64,000 nucleotides of DNA from an uncultured Bacteroidales bacterium. GTDB lineage: Bacteria > Bacteroidota > Bacteroidia > Bacteroidales > UBA932. The stretch spans positions 93,464 through 157,463 of the forward strand of contig ONJB01000007.1 in assembly GCA_900318015.1 (NCBI GenBank). The letters are read 5' to 3'. Below, in pieces: positions 32,930 through 41,565 of the stretch. Position 1 is the first letter of the stretch. Every line of letters begins with the position of its first letter. The translations under genes and the position numbers were made by a program. The notes beneath the pieces are model-generated. The model did not search any database. It had not been told where the DNA came from and saw only the letters and a list, made by a program, of their open reading frames with translations.

Positions 32930-35257
32930 ATGAAAAAGTGCCTGTTCCTGCTCTCCGCGCTCCTGCTGCTGGCGGCGTGCGTGGGGCCGAAGGTGGTCCG
33001 CGAGTCCGTGGAAACCGACCAGCTTGTCTGTGAAGTGACCGTCTATGCGCCCGATGTGGTGCGGGTGGTGAAGTACCCGCTCGGCGGGGTGGGCGCCTCG
33101 CAGAAAAAGAGCTATTCCGTGGTGCTGGAGCCGCAGAAGACCCGGGTCAAGCGGGCGGAGAACAAGGGGGCCGTCGTCCTGAACACCGGAAAGATCGTCG
33201 CGTTCATCGACAAGGCCACGGGCCAGGTCTCCTTCTCCGACCCCGTGAGCGGCAGACAGTTGCTGCAGGAGGCCGGAACGGCCTTCGAGGCGCGTCCGGA
33301 CGACGATCCGGATGCCGGGCGCTTCAAGGTGAGCCAGAGCTGGCAGCCGGAGGCCGACGAGTTCCTGTACGGCCTGGGTCAGCGGCAGGATCCGGATCTG
33401 AGCCTGCGGGGCAAGAAGGTCCATCTCTGGAACGAGAACATGCATATCTACATTCCCTTCTTCTGCTCGGAAAAGGGATACGGCGTGTACTGGGACAATC
33501 CCGGCATGAGCGACTTCGAGGACGTCATCGGTGGGAAGACCACGATGACCAGCGAGGTGGGGGACTGTTCGGACCTGTATTTCCTGTATGACGGCGGTGA
33601 CATGGATGCGCTGCTGGCAACCGAGCACAAGCTTGGCGGCAAGGCGACGATGTTCCCGCTCTGGGTCCATGGCTACTGGCAGTGCCGGGAGCGGTACCAC
33701 AGCACCGAGGAACTGTGCGAGGCGCTCCGGACGCATCGGGAGATGGGTATTCCGCTGGACTGCATCGTCCAGGACTGGCAGTACTGGGGCGAGAACGAGA
33801 ACTGGAACTCGATGCGCTTCGACAACCCGCTGTACGAACGGGGCGATACGATGATCGCCAATGTCCATAACAACCACGCGCACCTGGCAATCTCCATCTG
33901 GCCGGACTTCGGCCCGCAGACGCCGCAGTTCAAGGAACTGGAGGCCATCGGCGCGCTCCTGCCCTTCAAGACCTGGCCGATGACGGGCGGCGTGAAGATC
34001 TACGACCCGTTCAACCCCCAGGCCCGGGAGATCTACTGGAAATACCTGGAAGGCCTGGTGGACCAGGGCGTGGACGCCCTCTGGAGCGATTCCACCGAGC
34101 CGGACCACTTCTATCCCACCAAGGAGGACGATGACTACCGGACCGCCGACGGCACGTGGCGGAGTGTCCGGAACGCGTTCCCGCTGGTTACGAACATGGG
34201 CATCTACAATAACTACCGGGCGAAGGGCTATGCGAAGCGTGCCGTGCAGATGACGCGCAGCGCTGCCTTCGGCATCCAGCGCTACGCTACGTTCAGCTGG
34301 AGCGGCGATGTCCAGTCCCGCTGGAACGTGCTCCGCGCGCAGATTCCGTCCGGCCTGGACTACACGATCTGCGGCATCCCGTACTGGAACACCGACATCG
34401 GCGGCTTCTTCAACTGGTTTTATGAGGGCGGTACGGACAATGTCGCCCTGAAGGAACTGCAGGTTCGCTGGATGCAGTGGAGCGTCTTCGTGCCGGTGAT
34501 GCGGAACCATACCTCCGGACCGCTCACGACGGAGATCTACCGCTTCGGCGCGCCGGGCGAATGGGCCTTCGACGAGCAGCTCAACGCCATCAAGCTCCGC
34601 TACAAGCTGATGCCCTACATCTATTCCCTCGCCGGCGCGACCGTCCTGGAAGACGGGCTGATCATGCGCCCGCTGGTGATGGACTTCGCGAAGGACCGCA
34701 AGGCCCTCGCCCTCAGCGACGAATATCTGTTCGGACCCTCCATCCTGGTCCATCCGGTCACGGAGCCGATCCTGACCGACGGGAAGGCCGCGCTTACCGG
34801 CGCGACCGCCGCGCCGTTCACGACCTACCTCCCCGCCGGTACCGCCTGGTATGATTTCCAGACCGGGGAATGCCTCGAGGGCGGCAAGGAATATACCCGC
34901 GAATACACGATTTCCGAGATCCCCGTCTTCGTGAAGGCCGGCGCCATCCTGCCTTTCGGCCCGGACGTGCAGTACACCTCCGAAAAGCCCTGGGACAGCC
35001 TGGAGATCGCCGTTTACCCCGGCGCCGACGGCCATTTCACCCTGTATGAGGACGCCGGTGACGGTTACGAGTACGAGAAAGGGGAGTACACGACCATCGA
35101 CCTGACCTGGAACGACGCGCAGGGCAGCCTGACCATCGGCCCGCGCCAGGGCACCTTCCCGGGCATGCTCCGCGAGCGCGACTTCACGGTCCAGGTCGCC
35201 GGCCGCGCGCCGGTGACGGTCCATTACAAGGGGAAGCGGGTCCACGTCCGGCCGTAG
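32930..35257 (+). CDS. GH31 alpha-glucosidase-family lipoprotein
   Basis: This is a 775-residue GH31 glycoside hydrolase. The ATG chosen gives a lipoprotein signal (MKKCLFLLSALLLLAACVG). The N-terminal beta-sandwich (about residues 25-210) precedes the barrel; the nucleophile is Asp387 in ALWSDSTEP and the acid/base is probably Asp460 in FSWSGDVQS. Other family landmarks are DCIVQDWQYWGE, YWNTDIGGF, RWMQWSVFVPVMRNH and the C-terminal LYEDAGDGYEYEKG. GH31 includes alpha-glucosidases and alpha-xylosidases; which one applies is open. Two phased palindromes at the promoter suggest a dedicated regulator. It stands alone, about 6 kb past the starch locus. Confidence 0.92.
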   Translation: MKKCLFLLSALLLLAACVGPKVVRESVETDQLVCEVTVYAPDVVRVVKYPLGGVGASQKKSYSVVLEPQKTRVKRAENKGAVVLNTGKIVAFIDKATGQVSFSDPVSGRQLLQEAGTAFEARPDDDPDAGRFKVSQSWQPEADEFLYGLGQRQDPDLSLRGKKVHLWNENMHIYIPFFCSEKGYGVYWDNPGMSDFEDVIGGKTTMTSEVGDCSDLYFLYDGGDMDALLATEHKLGGKATMFPLWVHGYWQCRERYHSTEELCEALRTHREMGIPLDCIVQDWQYWGENENWNSMRFDNPLYERGDTMIANVHNNHAHLAISIWPDFGPQTPQFKELEAIGALLPFKTWPMTGGVKIYDPFNPQAREIYWKYLEGLVDQGVDALWSDSTEPDHFYPTKEDDDYRTADGTWRSVRNAFPLVTNMGIYNNYRAKGYAKRAVQMTRSAAFGIQRYATFSWSGDVQSRWNVLRAQIPSGLDYTICGIPYWNTDIGGFFNWFYEGGTDNVALKELQVRWMQWSVFVPVMRNHTSGPLTTEIYRFGAPGEWAFDEQLNAIKLRYKLMPYIYSLAGATVLEDGLIMRPLVMDFAKDRKALALSDEYLFGPSILVHPVTEPILTDGKAALTGATAAPFTTYLPAGTAWYDFQTGECLEGGKEYTREYTISEIPVFVKAGAILPFGPDVQYTSEKPWDSLEIAVYPGADGHFTLYEDAGDGYEYEKGEYTTIDLTWNDAQGSLTIGPRQGTFPGMLRERDFTVQVAGRAPVTVHYKGKRVHVRP

Positions 35258-35346
35258 GAGCCGGGCCGGTGGTTTTTGCATAGTCGCGGTTTTATTCGTA
35301 TATTCGCATACTGAACCACAGACACGGAACGATAACCTGAACCGCC

Positions 35347-36021
35347 ATGGATGATGTAAAAATCATCGAGATCAAGAAGAGTGTCTTCGCAGACAACGAC
35401 GAGGATGCCGCCAAGCTGAGAAAAGAACTGAAAGCCAAGGGGGTCTATCTCCTGAATCTCATGTCCTCGCCCGGCGCGGGGAAAACCACTACGCTCATCG
35501 GCACCCTGAAGCGCATCCAGGACAAGGTGCGCGTGGCCGTCATGGAGGCGGACATCGACAGTGATGTCGACGCCGTCAAGATCAAGAACGCCACGGGCAT
35601 CCCCACCATCCAGCTCCATACGGGCGGGATGTGCCACCTGGACGCGGAGATGACGCGCCAGGGGCTGGACAACGTCGCCCTGGCCGACGTGGACCTCGTC
35701 ATCCTCGAAAACGTCGGCAATCTCGTGTGTCCGGCCGAGTTCGACACCGGCGCCGTGCGCAACGCGATGATTCTCTCCGTCCCGGAAGGGGACGACAAGC
35801 CGCTGAAATACCCGCTCATGTTCTCGGTCTGCGACCTCGTCCTGGTGAACAAGGTCGATGTGATGCCTTACTTCGACTTCGACCTGGACAAGTGCCGCGA
35901 ATATGTCCGCATGCGCAATCCCAAGGCCCGTATCATCCCCATCTGCGCCAAGACGGGCGAGGGGCTCGACGACTTCGCCGACTGGCTGCTCGCCGAGGTG
36001 AAATCCTGGAAACAACAATAA
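35347..36021 (+). CDS. hypB: Hydrogenase/urease-type nickel insertion GTPase HypB
   Basis: This is a 224-residue HypB GTPase, which delivers nickel to metalloenzymes together with HypA. The P-loop SSPGAGKTT is near residues 40-48; MEADIDSDVDA, the metal-binding TGGMCHLDA, ILENVGNLVCPAEFDTGA and NKVDVMPYFDFD are all conserved. There is no N-terminal His-rich tract, so it has no nickel-storage region. It begins a three-gene unit with the flavoprotein and hypA. No hydrogenase or urease subunit lies within the window, so the client enzyme is unknown. Confidence 0.95.
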   Translation: MDDVKIIEIKKSVFADNDEDAAKLRKELKAKGVYLLNLMSSPGAGKTTTLIGTLKRIQDKVRVAVMEADIDSDVDAVKIKNATGIPTIQLHTGGMCHLDAEMTRQGLDNVALADVDLVILENVGNLVCPAEFDTGAVRNAMILSVPEGDDKPLKYPLMFSVCDLVLVNKVDVMPYFDFDLDKCREYVRMRNPKARIIPICAKTGEGLDDFADWLLAEVKSWKQQ

Positions 36022-36033
36022 AAGCCTATACTC

Positions 36034-38859
36034 ATGCCTGAGATGTCCCAGAAGTTTATCCCCAAGCACAAAGGGGATAAGAATCCCAATCCCAAGCTGC
36101 TGAAATTCGTCCGCCACGTCACGGACCGCATCCCCGGAAAGATCAAGATGGACACGGACGCCCCCGAGTACTGGGGCCTCGCGTGCATCTTCGAGGACGA
36201 GATGGATGCCGTGACCCGGGAGGCCTCGCTGGACCTCCTGCTGGACATGCTGCCCGGGAATTTCTTCCGCGTGCGTGAGCACCACACCTATCAGAAGCTT
36301 CACGAGATGAATGCGGAGAAGCACTACACCCCGGATGACAAGTCGTTCGACGACCTGCTGGACAAGCTCGCCTACTTCGGCATGCTGGAGTACGACTATG
36401 GCGACAAGTACACGAAGGACGGCCCCGTCCCCGGCACCGGTTTCAACCGCGAGGACCGCATCTACTGGGTGCCGATGTTCGTGCCCGGATCGGCCGAGTA
36501 CACCAACATGAACGTCGAGCTGATGGACAAGCATCCGGAGCTGGCGATGTTCTTCGAGCGGATGACCTTCCTTCCGCTGGAGAAGATTACGCCGATGGTG
36601 CCCATGGGCGGCTCCGGCATCGGCATGCACGTCATCCCGGTGGAGAAGGCCATCTCGATGGAGAACCAGTCCGTGGACATCGAGCACATTTCCTACTGGC
36701 TCAAGCGGTACGAGGGACATCTCGCCGTGGGCATCTGCTCCTGCCGGTACGGCCGGAAGAAGCTGGACGAGGGCTGCGCCGACGATTACCGCGACTGGTG
36801 CATCGGCGTGGGCGACATGGCCGAATACCTGGCCGAGACCGGCCGCGGCCACTTCATCACCTACGACGAGGCGATCGCCATCCTCCAGAAGGCGGAGGAC
36901 CACGGCTTCGTGCACCAGGTGACGAACATCGACGGCGAAGGGAAGATCTTCGCCATCTGCAACTGCAACGTCAAGATATGCAACGCGCTCCGCACGTCGC
37001 AGCTGTTCAATACGCCTAACATGTCCCGCAGCGCCTATGTGGCCGAGGTGGACCCGAAGAACTGCGTCGCCTGCGGCCGGTGCGTGGAATACTGCCCCGC
37101 CGGCGCGGTGAAGCTGGGCCAGAAACTGTGCACCAAGCACGGTCCGCAGACCTATCCGAAGCAGGAACTGCCGGATGCGGCCAAGTGGGGCCCGCACAAG
37201 TGGACCGAGGACTATCGCGACAAGAACCGGATCAACTGCTATGAGACCGGAACGGCGCCCTGCAAGACCGCCTGTCCGGCGCACATCGCCGTCCAGGGCT
37301 ATCTGAAGAAGGCCGCCGAAGGCAAATACACCGAGGCGCTGGAGCTCATCAAGCGGGAAAATCCGTTCCCGGCGGTCTGCGGCCGCGTGTGCAACCGCCG
37401 CTGCGAGGACGCCTGCACCCGCGGCACCATCGACCAGCCCATCGCCATCGATGCGGTGAAGAAGTTCATCGCGGAGCAGGACCTGAACGCGGAGACCCGT
37501 TTCGTGCCCGAGGTGAACATCTGCTCCAACGTCCAGGACCGCTGGGAGGAGAAGATCGCCGTCATCGGCGGCGGCCCTGCCGGCTTGAGCTGCGCCTACT
37601 ACTTGGCCACCATGGGCTACAAGCCGACGGTGTTCGAGAAGAACGAGGAGCCCGGCGGCATGCTCCGCTACGGCATCCCTTCCTATAAGCTGGAGAAGGA
37701 CGTCATCCAGGCCGAGATCGATATCATGAAGGAGATTGGCGTCGAGATCAAGTGCGGCGTCGAGGTGGGCAAGGATGTGACCATCGCCGGGCTGCGTGCG
37801 GAAGGCTACAAGGGCTTCTACGTGGCCATCGGCTGCCAGGGCGGCAAACTGCCCGGCGTTCCGGGCGAGACGCTCCCCGGTACGTCCACGGCCATCGATT
37901 TCCTCCATGCGGCCAATACCGGCCAGGTGAAGGTGTCCGGCAAGGTCGTCGTCGTGGGCGGCGGCAATGTCGCGATCGACGCGGCCCGCGTGGCGAAGCG
38001 CAGCGGCGCGTCCGAAGTGACGATGCTGTCGCTCGAGACCGAGGACATCATGCCTGCCTCCCTCGAGGAGCGCACCGAGGCCCGTGAGGACGGTGTCGTG
38101 ATCAATCCGGGCTGGGGCCCGAAGGAAGTCCTCGGTACGGACAAGGTCACGGGCATCGTGTTCAAGAAGTGCACGTCCGTGTTCGATGAGAACAAGCGTT
38201 TCGCCCCGACATACGATGAGGACGAACGTATTACCCTCGAGGCCGACCAGGTCATCTTCGCCATCGGCCAGACCGTGGTGCTGAAGGACTTGCTGAAGGA
38301 TACGAAGGTGGAATTCTTCCGCGGCGTGTACCCCGTGGCCGACAAGCTCACCTACCAGACGGCCGAGCCCGACATTTTCGTGGGCGGTGACGTGTTCACC
38401 GGTCCGAAGTTCGCCATCGACGCCATCGCCGCCGGCAAGGAGGCCGCCGAGTCCCTGCACCGCTTCGTGCAGCATGGGCACATGACCATCGGCCGGAACC
38501 GGCGCGATTTCATCGAACTGGACAAGGGCGACATCCTGGTCGAGTCTTATGACAACGGTTCCCGCCAGGATCCCGGCGTGAAGCCCGCGGCCGACGCGTT
38601 CCGCGAGTACCACGGCACCCTGACCGAGGAACAGGTCCGCAAGGAAACGGCCCGCTGCCTGTCCTGCGGCGCCTCCGTCGTGGACGAGAACCGCTGCATC
38701 GGCTGCGGCGTCTGCACCACCAAGTGCGCCTTCGACGCCATCCACCTGCACCGGGTCCATCCGGACGCTTCCATCATGCGCACTTCCGAGGACAAATTCT
38801 CCGGCATCCTGCCCTATATGCTCAAGCGGACCGGGAAGATCCTGTTCAAGAAGAAGTAA
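36034..38859 (+). CDS. Large Fe-S flavoprotein: unknown N-domain, GltD-like NAD(P)H/FAD core, C-terminal 4Fe-4S domain
   Basis: This 941-residue cytoplasmic oxidoreductase has an N-terminal part (1-340) with GICSCRYGRKKLDEGC and ICNCNVKIC cysteine clusters, a 4Fe-4S site at Cys344/347/350/354, then a GltD-type core with its own cysteine region (TACPAHI...CGRVCNRRCEDAC), FAD-binding GGGPAG at 512-517 and a second dinucleotide site GGGN at 642-645. The C-terminus has CLSC (875-878) and a 4Fe-4S motif (888/891/894/898). It sits between hypB and hypA, with 12 nt and a 1-nt TAATG overlap, so all three are one operon. The family suggests electron transfer between NAD(P)H and ferredoxin or a client enzyme; its role with the nickel chaperones is not known to me. 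Confidence 0.85.
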   Translation: MPEMSQKFIPKHKGDKNPNPKLLKFVRHVTDRIPGKIKMDTDAPEYWGLACIFEDEMDAVTREASLDLLLDMLPGNFFRVREHHTYQKLHEMNAEKHYTPDDKSFDDLLDKLAYFGMLEYDYGDKYTKDGPVPGTGFNREDRIYWVPMFVPGSAEYTNMNVELMDKHPELAMFFERMTFLPLEKITPMVPMGGSGIGMHVIPVEKAISMENQSVDIEHISYWLKRYEGHLAVGICSCRYGRKKLDEGCADDYRDWCIGVGDMAEYLAETGRGHFITYDEAIAILQKAEDHGFVHQVTNIDGEGKIFAICNCNVKICNALRTSQLFNTPNMSRSAYVAEVDPKNCVACGRCVEYCPAGAVKLGQKLCTKHGPQTYPKQELPDAAKWGPHKWTEDYRDKNRINCYETGTAPCKTACPAHIAVQGYLKKAAEGKYTEALELIKRENPFPAVCGRVCNRRCEDACTRGTIDQPIAIDAVKKFIAEQDLNAETRFVPEVNICSNVQDRWEEKIAVIGGGPAGLSCAYYLATMGYKPTVFEKNEEPGGMLRYGIPSYKLEKDVIQAEIDIMKEIGVEIKCGVEVGKDVTIAGLRAEGYKGFYVAIGCQGGKLPGVPGETLPGTSTAIDFLHAANTGQVKVSGKVVVVGGGNVAIDAARVAKRSGASEVTMLSLETEDIMPASLEERTEAREDGVVINPGWGPKEVLGTDKVTGIVFKKCTSVFDENKRFAPTYDEDERITLEADQVIFAIGQTVVLKDLLKDTKVEFFRGVYPVADKLTYQTAEPDIFVGGDVFTGPKFAIDAIAAGKEAAESLHRFVQHGHMTIGRNRRDFIELDKGDILVESYDNGSRQDPGVKPAADAFREYHGTLTEEQVRKETARCLSCGASVVDENRCIGCGVCTTKCAFDAIHLHRVHPDASIMRTSEDKFSGILPYMLKRTGKILFKKK

Positions 38860-39161
38860 TGCACGAACTGGGCATCGTATTCTACATCATCCGGGACGTC
38901 AAGAAGGCGGCCCTCGAGAACGCTGTGGAGCACGTTTCCGCCGTGGTGATGAACATCGGCGAAGTGTCCACGGTCGTGGAGCCGCTCCTGCGGGGCTGTG
39001 AACTCAAGGTCAACACCATCCCGGCGATAACCCGCTGTGACAACTGCGGGGAGGAATACGAAACGGTCCGATACGGCCGGACCTGCCCGCACTGCAACAG
39101 TGACAACACCTGGCTCCTGCAAGGAAACGAGGTGGAAATCAAGGAAATAGAAGTAACTTAA
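38859..39161 (+). CDS. hypA: Nickel metallochaperone HypA, with an apparent internal deletion
   Basis: This is a 100-residue HypA. The start overlaps the previous stop (TAATG) and gives the obligatory MHE start, whose His2 binds nickel. The zinc site CDNC...CPHC is intact. HypA is normally about 113-118 residues. Here GEVSTVVEPLL runs directly into RGCELKVNTIPA, whereas family members have a further stretch of some 15-18 residues (around the FCF/CW region) between these parts. The reading frame is kept. It may be a real shortened form or a sequence/assembly deletion. It should work with HypB in nickel delivery if functional. Confidence 0.88.
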   Translation: MHELGIVFYIIRDVKKAALENAVEHVSAVVMNIGEVSTVVEPLLRGCELKVNTIPAITRCDNCGEEYETVRYGRTCPHCNSDNTWLLQGNEVEIKEIEVT

Positions 39162-39165
39162 AGAT

Positions 39166-39513
39166 ATGGCTTGTTTTATCGTTCCCCTGGTACAGGCGGT
39201 CGCCACGACCGTGTACCGCAAGCGTCACGCGGCGGCGATCGCCGCGCCGGACGCGCCCGTCCTCCGGCACCGTCTTCCCGACCTGGAGAAGATGCTCTGG
39301 GGCGGCACCCTGATGCTCATCGTGGACCACGTCATCAATGGCGAACTCACCTGGCGTTTCCCGTTCTTCACCGCCCTCGACCAGGCGGGCGGAGGGATGG
39401 TGATGCTCCGGGAGATGCTCACCGTGGGCGTCCCCATGTCCCTCGTCCTCACGGCCGCCTGGCTGGTGTGGGTGCTGGTGCGGGAAAGAGATGCCCGGTC
39501 AAGCCGGGCATGA
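39166..39513 (+). CDS. Small membrane protein of unknown function
   Basis: This 115-residue protein starts 4 nt after hypA (MACFIVPLVQAVATTV) and has two or three hydrophobic segments (an N-terminal one, one near LWGGTLMLIVDHVI and a last one near VPMSLVLTAAWLVWVLV). Comparable short proteins starting MACF-x-VP occur in Bacteroidales, but I know no function. Its last seven codons and stop are supplied by a REP-like hairpin (39491-39515), so the C-terminal DARSSRA is probably a by-product of that insertion. Position suggests co-transcription with the hyp genes. Confidence 0.7.
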   Translation: MACFIVPLVQAVATTVYRKRHAAAIAAPDAPVLRHRLPDLEKMLWGGTLMLIVDHVINGELTWRFPFFTALDQAGGGMVMLREMLTVGVPMSLVLTAAWLVWVLVRERDARSSRA

Positions 39514-39515
39514 CG
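39491..39515. repeat. REP-like palindrome, inverted copy, overlapping a gene 3' end
   Basis: Arms ATGCCCGG (39491-39498) and CCGGGCAT (39504-39511), then GACG. Read on the minus strand it is the same element as 3746-3770 with a changed outer base pair. It contains the stop codon of the gene ending at 39513. Confidence 0.7.
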
Positions 39516-39523
39516 GAAAGAAT

Positions 39524-39549
39524 CGTCATACCCGGCCCCGACCGGGTAT
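39524..39549. repeat. REP-like palindrome, direct copy
   Basis: Begins CGTCAT; arms ATACCCGG (39528-39535) and CCGGGTAT (39542-39549). With the copy at 39491 it forms an inverted pair, like the BIME arrangement of REP elements. Confidence 0.7.
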
Positions 39550-39584
39550 CTATGGACAAACAACTCATTTTAACCTAAATAAAT

Positions 39585-40688
39585 ATGTTCTTCCAAGTGT
39601 ATGGCGAACATGCGTTCGCCCAGTGGGGGATGCTCCTGGTCGTCCTCGTCGGCCTCATCCTCTTCAATGAATTCGCCCGCCGGACGAAACTCGGCGGTGT
39701 CATCACGTTCCTGGCCATCCCGCTGGCCCTGACGGCCTATTTCCTGGCCATCTGGATCGGTGTGCGGAACGGTGCGCAGTGGGCGCTCGAGAACCAGACC
39801 CACGTGTACATGCAGGGCTGGTTCCACTATGCCAAGCTCTATGCCGCCACCGCCGGGTGCATCGGCTTCATGATGATCAAGTACAAGTGGGGGGTCGGCG
39901 CCAAGCACTGGTTCAAGCCCTTCCCGTTCATCATCGTGGGCATCAACATCCTCATCGCCTGCGTGTCGGACTTCGAGTCCGCCGTCATGGGCTGGAACAA
40001 GTGGTGGCTCACCTCCGAAGGCGTCTGGCAGTACGGCGGCTGGCACAATGTCATGAACGGCGTCGCCGGCCTGCTCAACATCTTCTGTATGACCGCGTGG
40101 TGGAACGTGTACCCGTCCAAGGACAAGAAGGACATGATCTGGGCCGACATGACCTGGGTCTACATCCTCGTCTATGACATCTGGAACTTCGCCTACACGT
40201 ACAACTGCCTGCCGACGCACAGCTGGTACTGCGGTATCGCCCTGCTTCTCGCCCCGACCATCGCGGCCCTGCTGTGGAACCGTGGCGGCTGGATCCAGAA
40301 CCGCGCCAACACCCTCGCGATCTGGTGCATGTTCGCCCAGGTGTTCCCGCTCTTCCAGGAGACCTTCAAGAACGGCCAGCAGTGGTTCCCCTGGGCCACC
40401 CTGCCCGTCCTCTATCCGAACGGGGTCGACACCATCAAGGCGCTCTATGAAGCCGGCGGCCAGGCGGCCGTCGACGGTGTCGTGGGCACGACCGTGGATC
40501 CTTCCGTGGTCGCGGCCAATCCCACGATGATGGTCGTCATCAGCGCCCTCGCCCTCCTCGTCAATGCGGTCGCCCTCGGCTACATCTTCTACCAGGCCAA
40601 GAAGCGCCACATCAACCCGTACAAGGAAGACGTCTTCGTGGACCAGAAGTACTACAAGGACTCCATGGCCCGCGCCGACCTGAGCTAG
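39585..40688 (+). CDS. Polytopic membrane protein of unknown function (DUF5692-like)
   Basis: This 367-residue protein has about nine or ten hydrophobic segments and is very rich in Trp (for example KWWLTSEGVWQYGGWHNVMNG and DMTWVYILVYDIWNFAYTYN, quoted in part). It resembles the DUF5692 family as I remember it, with low certainty. There is no signal peptide cleavage site. It is separated from the hyp genes by the REP pair and followed by a strong hairpin terminator, so it may be its own unit. No catalytic motif is visible; a transport or sensing role is possible. Confidence 0.65.
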   Translation: MFFQVYGEHAFAQWGMLLVVLVGLILFNEFARRTKLGGVITFLAIPLALTAYFLAIWIGVRNGAQWALENQTHVYMQGWFHYAKLYAATAGCIGFMMIKYKWGVGAKHWFKPFPFIIVGINILIACVSDFESAVMGWNKWWLTSEGVWQYGGWHNVMNGVAGLLNIFCMTAWWNVYPSKDKKDMIWADMTWVYILVYDIWNFAYTYNCLPTHSWYCGIALLLAPTIAALLWNRGGWIQNRANTLAIWCMFAQVFPLFQETFKNGQQWFPWATLPVLYPNGVDTIKALYEAGGQAAVDGVVGTTVDPSVVAANPTMMVVISALALLVNAVALGYIFYQAKKRHINPYKEDVFVDQKYYKDSMARADLS

Positions 40689-40706
40689 TCATTGCTCCGC
40701 ACACAG

Positions 40707-40741
40707 AGAACCCCGGCTTCGAAAGAGGCCGGGGTTCTTCG
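40707..40741. terminator. Bidirectional hairpin terminator
   Basis: Arms AGAACCCCGGC (40707-40717) and GCCGGGGTTCT (40728-40738) form a perfect 11-bp stem between two convergent genes. The T-run is short (TTCTTC). Confidence 0.7.
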
Positions 40742-40755
40742 TATGGGAGGGGGCG

Positions 40756-41493
40756 TTATTCCACCTGCATCCGGATCTTGGGGGTGGAACTGGGGGCGGC
40801 GCCGACGATGGGCTCGCCGTCCTCGGGGAGGGTATTGAAGTCTTCTTCCTTGTCGTTGAGGAAGGGGAAGAACTCGCCCTTGACGAGCCAGGCGAAGCCG
40901 AACAGGTGCAGGAGGATGATTTCGATGACCATCACCACCCAGCCCGGAGCGCCCAGGAGGACGAGCGCGACGAGAAGGGCCTCGAAGCCGACCATGCCCC
41001 AGCCGCAGATGCGGTAGATGACGTTACGGACTTTCTTCCGGTCCGTCATGGTGGCGCCGTGCTTGGTGAACTGGCAGAGGGTGTTGATGGCGGCGCACAG
41101 GAAGAACAGCAGGGCGCAGGCGGTATGGATGATCTGGGAAACCTCGATGGGAAGCTGGAAGAATCCCACGGCGGAGCCGTCGGCAATCCAGTCCACCTTG
41201 CAGGGGAACAGGACGATGCCCAGTCCGAACAGGCCGGTGAGCGTGGTGATGAGGTTGTCTTTCCAGTCATAGCCGATGTAGGACATCATGACGATGCAGG
41301 CGGGGACGAGGACGCCGACCAGGGCGGGACTCTGGTAATAGGTGGCCGAGATGCTCCACCACCATCCTTCGGGCTTGTTCAGGACGATGCCGGCGGAAAA
41401 GAGGGCGATCCAGGGGAGAATGATGCCCAGCAGCCCGCAGAGATTCCGGATTCGGAGGTACATCCGGACTTCCTTGGTTGATAACATGGCCAT
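40756..41493 (-). CDS. Integral membrane protein of unknown function
   Basis: This 245-residue protein has about six hydrophobic segments and a cytoplasmic acidic tail (KEEDFNTLPEDGEPIVGAA). The N-terminal part LRIRNLCGLLGIILPWIALF and the SATYYQSPALVGVLV loop resemble DUF998/Frag1-type membrane proteins, but I cannot be certain. It is monocistronic on the minus strand, with a -7 box (TACCTTTG) at 41524-41531 and a shared terminator at its 3' end. The divergent M28 peptidase gene has its own promoter next to it. Confidence 0.7.
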   Translation of the reverse strand: MAMLSTKEVRMYLRIRNLCGLLGIILPWIALFSAGIVLNKPEGWWWSISATYYQSPALVGVLVPACIVMMSYIGYDWKDNLITTLTGLFGLGIVLFPCKVDWIADGSAVGFFQLPIEVSQIIHTACALLFFLCAAINTLCQFTKHGATMTDRKKVRNVIYRICGWGMVGFEALLVALVLLGAPGWVVMVIEIILLHLFGFAWLVKGEFFPFLNDKEEDFNTLPEDGEPIVGAAPSSTPKIRMQVE

Positions 41494-41523
41494 AGTCTTC
41501 AGGTTTTTTGTTTGCGTTCTTTA

Positions 41524-41550
41524 CAAAGGTACTTCTTTTTTCTATCTTTG
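41524..41550. promoter_or_regulatory. Divergent pair of -7 boxes
   Basis: TACCTTTG on the minus strand (41524-41531) and TATCTTTG on the plus strand (41543-41550), 11 nt apart. They serve the membrane protein gene and the M28 peptidase gene. Confidence 0.6.
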
Positions 41551-41565
41551 TAAAAAATATAACGG

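Noticed and set aside
36034-38859. Naming the flavoprotein as glutamate synthase small subunit
   Set aside because: The GltD-like core is only the middle part; the Fe-S N-domain, C-terminal ferredoxin and hyp context argue against it, and no gltB is present.
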